Source: Anopheles merus
Lineage: Eukaryota; Arthropoda; Insecta; Diptera; Culicidae
Assembly: GCF_017562075.2 (NCBI RefSeq)
Contig: NC_054082.1
Span: forward strand, 4,694,050-4,758,049
Direction: 5' to 3'
Length of the DNA: 64,000 nt
Part shown: in pieces, positions 23,401-35,561 of the stretch
Layout of the letters: every line of letters starts with the position of its first letter
How positions within the stretch are numbered: the stretch's first letter is position 1
The notes under the pieces: generated by a model
Databases searched by the model: none
What the model saw: only the letters and a program-made list of their open reading frames with translations
What the model was told of the DNA's origin: nothing
Position numbers and translations under genes: made by a program

Positions 23401-26400
23401 TGAATGTGATGGAATGTGAATGTAGCTTTTACTTTTCTTTATTGCTATTTGTTCGCTTGTACAGCACAAATCGATTCTACTATCAATATTCTACTTCAAA
23501 AAGAAGCCCCTCACGTCACAAATATCGTCTAGGAACATCATATGGTCAATTTACGAAGTAGCGCTGTACGGAACCGCAAACTTGTTGAAAGCGTCTATAC
23601 TCAGTCAAATAAAAATAAACTAAAAAGTTTAGACTTTAAACCTGTCTCGTCTAAAAAGACAGCGTAGATAACACCATTGAAGTTATGCTGCAATTGCAAT
23701 CAATTTGATCAGTCAATCTTCACAAAAAAGGAAAAGAAACTCAGCACTAATCGAGTGAAAGCCTCATCGAAGATAAGTAAACAATAACCTAGCTAAAGAA
23801 AACTCTTTATCTCAGCGTTACCTGCACCAAACCCGAAGGACGGGAAACGGACCCTTACACCAAAACAGGCCACGAACCTTTTGGGCCACACTGGGACCGG
23901 AAGATTTATGGTTCTTGTGTTTGTGGTACAACAAAACAAGGGATGGTGTCAACAAAACATTGCGCTTGAGTCCTTTAAAACCCTTTGACCCGCTCAAGAG
24001 GGTTCATGCCACCCCGTTGCTCTCAAGGTCGCTAACAATGTGAAAAGGATCAAGCAGCTTGTTGTTTCTATGCGTTCCGTCTTCGCTTCCTCTCTGTAGC
24101 CTCATTATCTTAATCGATTTACGATACACTTGGTCGTTTTTATCGAGTTTGCATCAAGTGTTTGCCATTATCTTTGTAAAACGCTCATCACGATGCGATA
24201 GCATTGCAGTGCCAAAAAAAAAAAGAAAGAAGAAGATGATCATTACAAAGGCTTTACATTACTCGCAAATCTAGGTGCAGGTAGTCGAGATCTGAAAGTA
24301 ATCGATGTGCAAAATTTAGGCGTAATTTAGTAATCCGAGCTTTAGAACCGTTTTAGGAAAGAAGTTGTACGAAAGCGAACGCACGTCACGATTGTCCTAC
24401 TTCCCCGGGAGCAAGTGTCAACCGCAACCGTTAAACAGCCACGATCAGTGTCCACCCACCCCCACCACCCCCTCCGATTAATCGATTAACTGTGTGCAAT
24501 CGTGCTGAAATGATGGAAGCGTCGCGCGCGTGTCACTCACTCATCGGCCACCCTCTTCTTTTTGTCGGTCAATTAAATCGACAGGTTAGTTAGAAGAGTG
24601 TATGTAGGTGTGTGTGTGTGTGCTTCGTCCTACACGCACAAAAACGCCACACACACACAACAGCAGAACCAGATCGTCATCGACACGCGTGTGTCCGCTT
24701 GCGTTGTTCTCTATCTCTGTGTGCCCCGAACTGTGGTCATTAGGCCGCGTACTCACGAACGAACGAACGAACGACCGAACCGCCACTCTAACCCCTGCGT
24801 TCGTGCACGTGCGCTCACTACCGGGACATTACAGTGGCAGCGCAGCATTCCTCGATTCTGCCTGTGTGTAGGTAGGTTGCTGCTGGTAATTTTCCTCTCG
24901 CGCCACTCACTGCTGGTGTCAGTCAGGAGTGATTAGCCGATGATGACTTTTTGACACGGCGTGGTGTGTGTGTGTTGTGATTCGGATGTGAAATTCTTCT
25001 TTTGCAAAGGACGCCAGACTTACTGGCTAGAACGTACTTGTAGGACGAATATCTAGGGGATGGACCAATGTTGTGCGGTAAAAAACATCGACACGGCACA
25101 GCTGTCTTTTTTCACTGCTCACCACTCATCGATTCACAGTTCACTCCTGTCATCTTGTCGCGGTATCACACACAGCTCCCCCGTCTCGCGGGTGCCACAC
25201 ACTCATCTCCCATCTAATCATAAATTCATCACAGTAGCCCTTGCCCTGCCACCGCACAAACACACGTGCTGATAGGGGTGGCGGTGGTGGTGGTGGTGGT
25301 AGTAGTTGTTGCCACACCAACGCGATTTCCTTTCTTCTCTACTCACTCGCTGCCTTCCCACTCCTGCGCACACCGGACCAGTGCGCGCTCGAGAAGCTGA
25401 CCGTACTGCACTGTACCTTATTTTTTCTTCTGCCTGTGTGTGTGTGTGCACATGTGTGATTAAATGCAGCTGCAGCTCTGCCGCTGCATCCGTATGCCGT
25501 GCAGAAAAGAGAACGACGAACGCACTACCACTAGCTCTCCCCCACCCCGGCGGCTGGGGGTTCGACCGTGCACGAACAAAACGACCGAAGAACCGGGCGG
25601 ACGGGCGAGCGCGCGAACACGCGAACTGCAATTGCAACCGATTATATCACACTTTGTTTCACATTCGCCAGCCAGCAAAAGCCAACCACCCAACAAACAC
25701 AGTAAGCTCTATGGTATGGTCGCGCGGACTGCTGTGCGCTACGGGGCTGTTTTGCGTATGAGTGTACTGACGAAACCCCACAGACCTTCAGGGAGAGACC
25801 CCGAGAGCCGGCCAGATTGTTACAGGCCAGGCCCATTATCGTGGGCGTTTGGGAGGCAAACTGACACAAGAATCGGAAACACACACACACTTTCAATGGG
25901 GGTAAGCAGCGAACCCTGCCACTCTACCTTGAGTGTCGGTCGACCTTAAGTGGCAATATGATCTTTCGGCCACCTTCTGAACGCACTAGATCGAACCCAA
26001 CCCCGCGATCTTCGATTTAGAACCAACTCTCGTACACTTTGTCGTCGCGAAGAGACGAGAGAAAGAGAGGGAGAGAGAGACGTCTCACCGTCGGTTGAGT
26101 CGATGACGGTCGATGCTCGTCTCCCGTTGTAACCAACGGGGCAGCGGAGGGTGAAAGATGGCGGTGAAAGGTTATGTGTGTGATCGGTGCTCCTGGTGTG
26201 CTCCTTGCTGGACTTTGGAACTGATTGGCATTAGTGCATTGGTTGGTTGAACCTCCCCTCCCCCAGGACGCCAGATTTTAAATTACGCCAGACAAAATGA
26301 CCGTTTCGGATTGGCGATTGGCCCGGCAGATGATGGCCTCTGCCGCCGCTAACCCCACCACACCTACCCTCCTCTGGTTTTTGATCGAGCTGCACACATA

Positions 26401-28755
26401 CACGCACGAGTCGATCACAATAACAAAAGACGCGAGAAGAGATTGCGCAAATGGAAAACAAAAGCAGAACAGGCACGCCGAAGAATGATGATGTCGCGAT
26501 ACACCGTGCACCCTGCGCGAGAGATGCACTGAAACTGCAGCTGCACACAGCGCTGCGGTGCATGGTATGGCCGACCCGACAACCCTCCCCATATCTCTTT
26601 CTCAATTTTTGCAACACAACAACAAAAAACAAGAGAGATAGCGGGAGAGAGGGGAGAGTGTACAGAGAGTGCAATCGCGCGTTTGTGTGTAGTTTCCGCG
26701 GAAGTGCATCAGACTCTCTTTTGCACATGATGCACATGCACCAGTTGTGGTGGCTGGTTGGGTGTGTGTGTGTGTGTGTGGGTGTAGTTGTCTCGTTCGA
26801 GGGAAAGAGAATGCCCCTTCTTTTTTGTGTGTGCCGCTGGTGTGAGAGGCAATAAATAAGGTGTGTTTTTGTTTTTAACGCAAATATTATGAGCAAGAAG
26901 AGGGATTATGAGAGAGTGAGAGTGAGAGGGCGCACCAAAACAAGAGAGTGAGAGAATGATAAAGATTGCAGGGAATTGCACAAAGCCGTCCAATGCTCGG
27001 CCGTGCTGTATGGGAAAATGTTTGCTTCTCTTGCATCTTCCCTCCCACATTCCATTCTAATCGCTTGTGTAAAAAAAGAATCAGCAAGAAGCAGCGCTCG
27101 CGTTCCAGGAGAGCGAGAGGGAGAGAAAGAAGCGGTGGCAGTCTCCTTTTCTTTGGGGAAGGCAAACAAACACGCAACCCGTAATCAGCCGACTTCGATT
27201 GACACTCCAAACGCCAACTGCTTCCAATCACTGACGGATGCATATTGCACGTACAGAGAAGTATGCACATGTGAGGTGGCGCAGATATGGATTATTATTC
27301 TTGGGTGTAAGCGTGTGGCTCGTTCCTTGCTTTCGAACAATAGTTCGCTTCATGTTGCAATTTACAAACAAAGATAAAAAAGCGTCATTTATCTTCTAAT
27401 CACATCAGTTTCTGCAGCAAGTGAGATAAAAGGGATAAAACTCACTAACACACACACACAGTACAGACACTAGCGAGACTTCTAGAAGCAATGCTTGTTA
27501 GTGGCAGACCAGACTGGCCAGACATTATCATTAGCTGGAGCACACCATGCTTAATCTGGCCTTCCAAACGGCGAATTAGCAGCAACTCTCGCCACCGCCA
27601 CCGCCACTCGTAATCGTTTAGACCCAAACGGTCAGACAACGCGGGCTCGATATTTAGAAAGTTTAGCCGCCAGCGTGTTTCGGGAAATTCCAGCCCCGTG
27701 TGCCAATCAGCTGCTGCTGCTGCAAAACAGGTTTGAATACACACTTACGAACAAAAAGGGCACACGGACACACCCGCCCACACCACCCCACCCTAATAGG
27801 GGGGGTGAATGTCGCCTTTGTCGTCGAACGTACGGAGTAGCAGCCCCCTCTGCCTTTGTAGTAGTTTTTTTATGCTTCCCTTCCCTTCCTTCAAATTTGC
27901 AAACCACTTGCGAAACGATTGAAGAAAAAGGTCACTGTTTTGAAAATGGAATATCTAGTTTGAACTACACATCAGCACAATAAGCAACTGCCGCTCAAAA
28001 GCGCCTGTTTCCACTTTCCCTGCGGGGTGTAAAACTCCGAAATTCGCGACGCTCGCTGCGTGCGTATACGCAGCTACACACGCGTGTGTAGATGGGGCTT
28101 GTCCACACGGCCAGCCATTCTCTCCTCTCCGTTTGGGCCCGATCACGCCACCTCCATCCAGCGGGTGTTGCGATGTTACGTGCGTAGCAGTGCGTGTGCG
28201 TGTACGGCGGGCTCAATGGTGTCGCGTACATGCGCTGGCCTCGGGTCGTGTGTGTGTGTGTGCGAAATGTGCCATCAAAGCAGGCAGGGGCGCAACAAAC
28301 GACTGTGTCTTTCTCTTCACCGCTGGGCGCTTCTTCTTCGCCCTTTTCTGCTCGCCCATACGGAGACAACAGGCACACACACGTTTTCTGACCCTTTTCT
28401 CCCCCTCCCCCTCTGGTATATCCGGGGTCGCGAACGGAAGTCGGCCTATGACCTAGGAGCTACACGTTTTTACAGACTGGCTGGCTGGCGGGGTTGGAGA
28501 TTGTTTCGCCGTCGTCACTGGATGATATCATCGTGCGGGAAACGGGTTCTCACCGACTGGCTTTTCTTTTCACTCCGCTCTCGCTAGAACGAACCTTGTG
28601 CGGTCATGTGCACACCACCACTGCACTACACTACTACACCGTGCACACTACCATCGGCGAAAGAAAGAAAAGGGCACCACCGCCGCCGTCGATAGTTATG
28701 TGACAGGGAAAAATTTCCACCACCGACTGGCCAAGGGGTTTACAGCACACCAGCT

Positions 28756-28779
28756 CACACACACACACACACACACACA
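28756..28779. repeat. (CA)12 microsatellite
   Basis: Uninterrupted CA dinucleotides. Confidence 0.9.
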
Positions 28780-29700
28780 TACACACACGCACGGGGACAG
28801 CCTGGCATGTGGAGTACGCTTATTCTTCGGCAGGGAATCGAGACACAATGTTGCCACCCTTGGAACACTCGAAAGAACAACGCACGGGGGACCCATTCGA
28901 TGGGTTGATCGGGGGGGAAAGGGCGGCAAAAAACTATTCCACACACACACAAACGCGCGCGCGGACCGAGCACGCACTTTGTACCGCGCCGCGAGGAGCC
29001 CGTTCCCTTTTTTCCACCTTTTCGCCACCTACCACCGTACACCCTTTTCCCCGCTACTGCTCAACACACATGTACCAGAGCAGCAGCACACACCACACTG
29101 CCCCAGAAGGGAAAACCTGCTGCTGCTGCTGCTGCTGTTGCCCCGTTTTACTTCGTTTCTGCACCGGGCATACGAGTTACGGCGCGGATAACCACATCCT
29201 CCACACTAGCTCAGTAAAGGGCCACACTTTCTGCTCGAAGCCGTATTTACCTTTGCTCACTTTTGAATCACACTTAATCTAACTAGTATTGCTCCTGCTT
29301 CGGTACGGTTCTGTGTTTAACATCCATTTTTTCACTATCTTCGTTTTGCTTTTCTTCGCTCGGGAGAGATTTAACGAAAACGTCACGGCATGCACCGCGG
29401 ATTTAACGAAGCTGAACGTCAGCCTGCGTTTATACCCGGCTCGGATTGAGCACGGATCGAGCGCCGAGCGGGCGGAGATTGCGATCCAAAATTCGAAAAA
29501 TGCTAATTTCTCCCAGCTCGATCGTGGTAGATCGCTACAGGACAGGAGAAATGTGTCTAGTTGTAGTTTGAATAAGGTGCCATTTATTTCGCAGTGACTT
29601 TGTGTCCTTTAAATAGTAAAAAAATGCGTCGTTATTGATAGTCTTCCCGCAGGAAGTGTCCGTTGAGATTATCACAAAGAAGGAGTAGGATCCGCTCCAT

Positions 29701-30780
29701 TCAGTTAGCATCGGCAGCGCACCGGAAGCCCAGATTGCCCGCCGAACTGTCCTCGGTGTTCTGCGATCGAGCGGCACAGCGATAGCGATAGCAGTACGAT
29801 TCGTGGCACAAGTACGAGCCGCCCTTTTTCACCCGATTCGGTGGATCGCTGCCCGGCTTGCGCTCGATGGCCGCATCCTTCGCGTCCCACAGATCCGCCG
29901 TCCACTCCCACACGTTGCCAACGATGTTGTACAGCTCGAACGGGTTCTGGCGGAAGGACGTCACCGGGCAGGTGGTCTCGTAGCCATCCTCCCTCAGATT
30001 GCTGTCCGGGAACTCGCCCTGCCATATGTTCATCATGTGCCGCTCCTTCGGCATCAGCTTGTTGCCCCAGGGGAACAGCTTCTGCTTGCGACCGCCCCGG
30101 CAGGCCGCTTCCCACTCCGCTTCCGTCGGCAGGCGCTTCCCTTTCCAGGCGCAGTACGCGACCGCATCGTTCCAGGACACGTGCACCACCGGGTGGTCCA
30201 ATCGGTCGCTTATATCACGTGACACATCACCTTCCGGATGCTGCCAGGAGGCTCCGCGTACCTTGTACCACCAGGGCGCCGCCGCAACGCGGAAATCTTC
30301 GTACTGCTGTCGCACCGCTTCGCTGAGCAGTTGCTGGAAGACGAAGCTGTCGCCAAACTTTTCCGCCTCCGTGACGTAGCCCGTCTGGTCGACGAATGCC
30401 TTGAACTGTGCGTTGGAGACTTCGTACTGGTCCAGGTAAAAGTCGCGGATCGTCGCGGGCCGGGCCGGTGATTCGCGATCCTTAACGAAGATAGGTTCAT
30501 TCGTGCCGATTACATATTCACCTCCTGGGATAAGGCTCATGTCTTCGAACCGCTTGGAATGTTCCACCAGATCGAGCAAGCTCTCCGGACGACGGTCCGC
30601 CCCATCGGAGGGGGAGTGTTGTGTTGCATCGGCCGGGAAGATGACGCGTTCCTTGGGCTGCTCTTCGCCCTCCGCATTGCGTTTCAGCTTGTTGCATCCA
30701 CAGTCACCGTTTGTGAGCTTAAACACTAAACTGCAGCTTAAAAATAAGAAAAACAGGCCACACCGATTCGTTTGCTCCAT
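29701..30780 (-). CDS. SUMF1: Formylglycine-generating enzyme (sulfatase-modifying factor 1)
   Basis: Oxidises the active-site cysteine of sulfatases to formylglycine in the endoplasmic reticulum; without it all sulfatases are inactive (family knowledge). Single exon, 359 residues, close to the human length of 374. Residues 1-25 form a hydrophobic signal peptide (LFFLFLSCSLVF). CGC at 27-29 matches the N-terminal cysteine pair of the human enzyme. The FGE-sulfatase fold follows: MSLIPGGEYVIGTNEP, FYLDQYEVSNAQFKAFV, VVHVSWNDAVAYCAWKGKR, LPTEAEWEAACRGG, NIVGNVWEWTADLW. The catalytic, copper-binding cysteines are at about 325 and 330 in CHESYCYRYRCAARSQNT, and the protein ends GNLGFRCAADAN. No key residue is missing. 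It is divergent from the gene at 31552. Confidence 0.97.
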   Translation of the reverse strand: MEQTNRCGLFFLFLSCSLVFKLTNGDCGCNKLKRNAEGEEQPKERVIFPADATQHSPSDGADRRPESLLDLVEHSKRFEDMSLIPGGEYVIGTNEPIFVKDRESPARPATIRDFYLDQYEVSNAQFKAFVDQTGYVTEAEKFGDSFVFQQLLSEAVRQQYEDFRVAAAPWWYKVRGASWQHPEGDVSRDISDRLDHPVVHVSWNDAVAYCAWKGKRLPTEAEWEAACRGGRKQKLFPWGNKLMPKERHMMNIWQGEFPDSNLREDGYETTCPVTSFRQNPFELYNIVGNVWEWTADLWDAKDAAIERKPGSDPPNRVKKGGSYLCHESYCYRYRCAARSQNTEDSSAGNLGFRCAADAN

Positions 30781-31072
30781 TCTGCTGCGGCGAGAAGAGT
30801 GCAGTTTGACAACAAATGCAGCCTACGATCAGCTGTTTTCTTGCATTGTTGGAGGAATTGTTGTCCAAGATGACACAATCGTTGTGTACTCTGTTTATTA
30901 TTTCTAATTAGCATGTTTTTATTTATCAAGGGCCTAATTAGTCGAAAATATCTCTGTTTTTACATATTATTCGATAAATTTAGAGAAAAAAACGGAAAAA
31001 GAAAATCGCAAAATTGCAACGAACCGTTCAAGTAGTGAACCGTTTAATATAAATACGCAACGTTTTTGCAGC
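30781..31072. other. SUMF1 5' flank
   Basis: Short, increasingly AT-rich stretch between the SUMF1 start and the MITE. It probably holds the SUMF1 leader and promoter. No motif stands out. Confidence 0.4.
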
Positions 31073-31444
31073 GTCCGCGTCAGTGTGACCAGATTTTTTT
31101 TTGGTTTTCTATAGGAGCATTGTCATTTTATCGGTAGTTTTCGGTAGGAATTTCAATTTGTATGGCCAGTGCGTCCAATTTCATCGCATCTCATGAATTA
31201 CAGACACGGGTCTTAGTTGTCAGTGCTGAACTTCTGGTTCTGATCACTAGTGATTTCCATATTTCATATGGAGTTTATTGCATTAAATCATTTGGGGAAT
31301 GCCTTTATGACTTTTCGGTCAGTATTATGAGAAAGCCTGTGATTATCGGTAGGATGAATGAAAAAATCAGCTGTTTTAGGATGGTCATCTGTGAATCGGT
31401 AGGAATACAGATACATCGGTATTTCTGGTCACTCTGGTCCGCGT
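31073..31444. mobile_element. hAT-type MITE with 8-base target site duplication
   Basis: The element spans 31081-31436 (356 bases). Its left end reads CAGTGTGACCAGA and its right end, reverse-complemented, CAGAGTGACCAGA: 12 of 13 bases match as terminal inverted repeats. The flanks are identical 8-mers, GTCCGCGT at 31073-31080 and 31437-31444. CAG-starting ends with an 8-base duplication are the hallmark of hAT transposons (established knowledge). The interior has no transposase frame. It carries five copies of TCGGTAG or TCGGTAT near the ends (31131, 31141, 31346, 31396, 31416), a layout like subterminal transposase sites, plus the palindrome ATCACTAGTGAT at 31243-31254. It lies 108 bases before the downstream start codon, so it may sit in that gene's promoter or leader. 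Confidence 0.88.
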
Positions 31445-31551
31445 TGTTGTTTGTTGATGTTTACGAAACCACCAACAGCAGCAGTAGCTGTCAGGCGTCC
31501 ATTCAAGCGAATGGAAGGAGGACTATTTCTTTTCGGGGCGGCCACTGGAAC

Positions 31552-32229
31552 ATGGTAAAAACTCGAATGATTACCAAACATTGTCCAGAGTGTGAGGTGC
31601 AGGTGGCGATTGCGTCGAAGAAATGTTCCTGCGGCCACGTGTTCAGCATGCGGCAGTCCAGCGCGGCCGTGTACGAGCCGCCGTCCCGCACCAAAGCGGG
31701 CAAGCGGAAGGCGGCCCAAGCAGCGTCCGCCAGCTCGAGCGATGGGCGCAAGGGCTCCGGGCAGGTGCAGCGCCGCCGGACCAGCCGGGTCCGGCGCGAA
31801 AAGCCCAACTACTACGACTCCCTGCAGTACGAGAAGAAGAAGAAGAAAACGAAGGTTTGAACCGGGGGAATGTCGGTCCCGAGCGTACTCGCACTAAATT
31901 CTGCTCCCTGCTTTGTCTAACAGAAATCCTCAAAATCGTCCCTTTTCAAAGGGAAAGATGCTAAGCAAACGCAACTGATAACGGCCAAGGATACGCAGGC
32001 AGCAAGAGCCAACCGGCACGCGAACCGTCGGGCGAAGAAGGAAGAGATCGACGGTGGCGGGGATCTGGCTGCAAAGTACGCAAAGCGAAAACTATGCAAA
32101 ACTATCGGAACACTCATTTTGATGTTTTTCCTTCTTTCCAGACTGCCGCTCGACAAGCAGGAAGTAGCCGCTATAATTTTATCGGAAATTAATCGTAAAA
32201 TCGGTTCCGTCGTGTGGACGCAACCCTAG
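31552..32229 (+). CDS. C16orf87: C16orf87/UPF0547 family protein
   Basis: A small conserved eukaryotic protein whose role is poorly defined. Exons 31552-31854, 31924-32075 and 32142-32229 join in frame to 180 residues. The N-terminus has a zinc-ribbon-like cysteine set (CPEC at 11-14 and CSCGHVF at 25-31), as in the human protein's CPEC/CPCG pair. A basic region (RRRTSRVRREKPNYYDS) and Lys runs follow. The C-terminus LSEINRKIG matches the family's conserved AEINRKI ending. The start at 31552 is chosen because it is the first ATG after the MITE; another ATG at 31567 is possible. The frame stays open upstream to 31162, but that part is transposon sequence. It is divergent from SUMF1. Confidence 0.88.
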
Positions 32230-32425
32230 CAGACATACACCACGCTGTAAATCCGTCGTTAGATTAAGTCTCACTAAATATAACTCTTTTCCATTGTAAA
32301 TTAAGGCGTAGTTTGTATCTGTCTGCTTACCGGATTGACACCCACTGGCTGCGTTCGTGGCAGCTGCTTGCGTCCTTGTCCAAACGGTTGCGCCCTGTCC
32401 GTGGTGACTACACCGTACGTCAGCC

Positions 32426-32439
32426 GTTGCCATGGCGAT
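32426..32439 (-). promoter_or_regulatory. RFX X-box upstream of IFT54
   Basis: GTTGCCATGGCGAT on plus; the minus strand reads ATCGCC-AT-GGCAAC, which fits the RFX consensus RYYNYY-N(1-3)-RRNRAC at every position. It lies 289 bases before the IFT54 start codon. RFX factors drive intraflagellar transport genes in animals (established knowledge). No binding data are available here. Confidence 0.6.
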
Positions 32440-32727
32440 GATAGGTCTACAACATCAAGAATAACATTTTCCCAGCCCAAACACCTTCGGTTCTCGCTTT
32501 GTTATTCCGCTATCCGTGTGTATTTGCCGTCGAGCGAGCTGCTCTGTCCAAGAATATCCCCCAAAAGTGGGTCAGTCGTGTTCCGTCGGGCCATCGAGTA
32601 CCTCCTCGGTGGTTGCAGGTAGTACATCATCATTGATCCATTGATTGTACGAGCAATGTGCAAGCATACCTTCACCACCATACTGATAACGTGCAACGAG
32701 CGATAGTGAAAAGCGATTCAGTTGAAA

Positions 32728-35561
32728 ATGGCATCCGAGCTGGATGCGACCGTTTTGAAAAGAACCCAAAGTTCCCTCGGCAAGTTTGTGAAGCGACCCG
32801 CGCTGACGGAAAAGTTGCTACGAAAACCACCGTTCCGGTTTCTTCACGACATTGTGCACGCGGTATGTAAATTGCCACGATCGATATTGCCGGTTGCTGG
32901 TGTATAGTTCAGTCGTAGTAACCTGCGACGGAATTTCCGTTTTATCCTTACCCCATTCTCCGGGGTAACAGATCATTCGGGAGCATGGATCGCTGGACGG
33001 GCTGTACACGGCGGACGAACTGAACTCGGACAACATTAAGGATCGGGACTCGAAAATGGCGTTCCTACAGAAGCTCATCGATGTCGTTAGTAAGTATGGA
33101 GTGTGAATGGCAGAGCGTCGTTGTTTATTTGGCGTCAATCAGCAAAAGGTTTGGGGTTCGTCCTTGTTGACATAGAGACACGCTGTTGGCGTTCGCAACG
33201 GATAACGGGCCACAAGATGGGGGCTCTAGTTTCGGGCGACGAGAGTTTCACAATGCACGTGCTACGCTCGTCCACGTCCAAAGCCTTTCCATTTCGATGA
33301 CCTTGCCTAGACCTCAAACCACGATGACCTGTCCGGCCGGTGGTCAGCCGTGGTGGGCGATTATTGATTTTCCATTCGGACTGTTTTTGGCTCTGTAGTT
33401 GTTTTTCTGATTCGTCATCCTGCCGGGCTTATCAATATTTGAAATCAAAACTTGTTTTTTATTTGCTTAATGTTTTTGTATGACTACGGACATGACAATT
33501 TCCAGCGAAAATGGGGACACTTTGCTTTGAAATTTAAAAACAAAATGCACCTCATGGTACATAACGATCTTTTTTCAATTTCCCGTTCAATAGAATTGAT
33601 AACTGGCCGTGAGCTAAAAGTTCGTCCTTCGAAAATTGTTGCCGGGCTGGAACCGGAACGTACCAACGAGTTGCTGCAGGCGCTGGCAAGCATATTGGAG
33701 GAGAAACTAAGCACAACCGAAATAGTGCGACACTATTTAGGCGACAATCCAACAACGACCAATGGAGTCAATGGCTCTGGCCCGAACGCCGGGCCGGAAA
33801 CAAATGGCACCAAAGGGGAAACACGCGAGGAAGGTAAAAAATCCAAACAAGAAAGGGTGAAAGAAAAGCCTAAAGAGAATGAAGCAACAGCGGTGGATCC
33901 AAGACGAAAGGATAAGAATGGTAAAATGAAGGAAAAGGAAGTGCTTAAGAATGGCACAACCGTTAAGCAGGTGGAAAAGGCAAAAACGAAACAAAATGGT
34001 ACAAAAGTGCAGCCTAACGATTCCGCCAAAAAGAAGAGCGACAAACCGAGCAAAGGAAAGGAGAAAGAGAAAACGGTCAAACGTATCTCCTCCATCCCGG
34101 AGGAACCGCAACCACCGGCTGTGCCGGAAAAGGTGACACCAGCGCGACCGGAAGCGACAGCGAACGGCACCGAATCGATGGTAAACGGTGGAAATGCCCC
34201 GGAAAGCCGGAAGCGAAGAGATTCAATCAAAGAGTTCGGCGAGCCGGTGACACTGTCCGACGCCAATGGTGAGGCATCGGGTGAGGAGGAGCACGAGAAG
34301 CGCAGACAGCAGCCCGGCAGCAACAGCAGCAGCCGACGATCGTCACTGAAAAAGCAAAACAGCTTAACGCCTAGCGAAAACAACGCCCTCTCGGAGATGA
34401 ACCAGTTTAATGGGCTGCAAAGCTCGCTCAGCAGACAGGACAGCAACGGTGCACTGGTCGGGCAGGATGCACTGGCCGGGCCGGATGACGTAGCTGCCAC
34501 CTCGGACGGGTCGTCCCAGCAGCGGATGGCAGAAGTTACGGTAACAGTTGCGGCACCGGTTGAGTCGAAAGCGTCCGCAGTGAAACCTCCGATGCATCGC
34601 CAGCAGTCGGTCGAGACGGTGATGAGACCACGGACCAGCTTGAGACCGCCGAGCGTGAGGCCACCGTCGGCCCGGCCCGGTGCGCCGCGCCGGAAAGAAA
34701 AGAACGTCGAGGTCATACTGCAGCCGAACGAGACGCAAAAGCTGGGCGAAATCAACGTAAAGATGGAAGTGTTCAACAGCGAGCTGCTGGACGACGATGG
34801 GGAGAACTTGATCGTGATCGAGGATCCGACCACCGTGTCCGAAGGGCTCGTGTACGGCAGGGCGGGCGAATCGCCGGGCGGAGCGGCCGACGAGACGGCA
34901 CTGCTGCAGTCCGCCGAGCAGGAGGAGCAGCAGGGCCATCTGGTGCAGCAGATACTGGAAACGCAGAAGGAGTTCTCCACACACACCGGCACGGACAGCG
35001 AGCTGCTAAGGAAGGCGGATATGGTAGTAGCTTGCATGTGCAACAGAGCTTTCTCAACGTTTCCTTAGTGCTAACCGGTTAAGTTTGGTTAACCTTCTCC
35101 CTTTCTCCAGGAATGGACCGCCGGGCAGCGGCAATCGTCCGCCAGACAGATGGAGTCGCTGCGTGAATCCATCCAGAAGCTGACGCGCTCCGTTAATCCG
35201 CTCGGGAAGTTGATGGATTTCATCCAGGAGGACATCGATTCGATGGAGCGTGAGCTGGCCAGCTGGCAACAGATCTACACCCAATCCATGGTGGAGCTAA
35301 ACAAGGAGCGAAGGTACGTACTCCGTTGATCATTCGCGGGTGAGGTGAGGATGATTGTGGCGTGATCTCCCAATCGTAAATCGACTCGTTTTCGAACGTG
35401 CTAATTGCAGTGCCACGGAGAACGCCATCGAACCGCTCAAACAGCAGTTGTCGCAAATCGAAGTCAACATCAAAGAGTACCGCGACATGATCGACACCAC
35501 GCGGGCCAACATACTGCAGAACGAGGCCAAGATCGAGCGGCTGTACATGACGGAAATTTAG
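32728..35561 (+). CDS. TRAF3IP1: TRAF3-interacting protein 1 / IFT54
   Basis: Intraflagellar transport complex B subunit that binds tubulin through an N-terminal calponin-homology-like domain; needed for cilia (family knowledge). Exons 32728-32862, 32972-33089, 33594-35023, 35111-35313 and 35411-35561 join in frame to 678 residues. The N-terminal domain (about 1-134) holds KPPFRFLHDIVHA, DGLYTADELNSDN, and KIVAGLEPERTNELLQAL, a family signature. Residues 135-540 are Lys/Glu/Ser-rich and disordered. Residues 562-678 are a predicted coiled coil (MDFIQEDIDSMERELASWQ, ANILQNEAKIERL), matching the conserved C-terminal domain that contacts IFT20. In mosquitoes cilia occur in sensory neurons and sperm, so tissue-restricted expression is expected. 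An X-box lies upstream. Confidence 0.93.
33090..33593 (+). other. TRAF3IP1: Intron 2 of IFT54
   Basis: A 504-base intron (GTAAGTATG donor, TTCAATAG acceptor), the longest in this gene. No nested feature seen. Confidence 0.75.

Larger units (their letters stand above)
16761..29700. other. 13-kb noncoding region upstream of PPP1R37
   Basis: No protein-coding exon recognised on either strand. It should hold the PPP1R37 promoter, 5' UTR exons and possibly a long intron, and the 3' flank of SUMF1 at its right end. Many short open frames overlap each other in several frames, as expected from CA/GT tracts and CTG/CAG runs. A tandem duplication of GTCGCGCTAGA occurs near 18714-18735, and poly-C plus CA at 18836-18864. 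A tRNA-like relic lies near 20.4 kb. An open frame at 27445-27744 (-) has protein-like composition but no homology I recognise. Confidence 0.55.

Noticed and set aside
1..30780. Functional link between the sulfotransferase and SUMF1 (both in sulfur-ester metabolism)
   Set aside because: They are 29 kb apart with unrelated genes between them and act in different compartments; co-location looks like chance.
31162..31551. Upstream in-frame extension of the C16orf87 homologue (130 codons)
   Set aside because: Most of it is MITE sequence (to 31436) and the family starts near the CPEC motif.
33733..35043. 436-residue minus-strand open frame opposite IFT54 exon 3
   Set aside because: Antisense shadow of Lys/Glu-rich coding (Phe/Ser-rich product); the plus strand is firmly IFT54.
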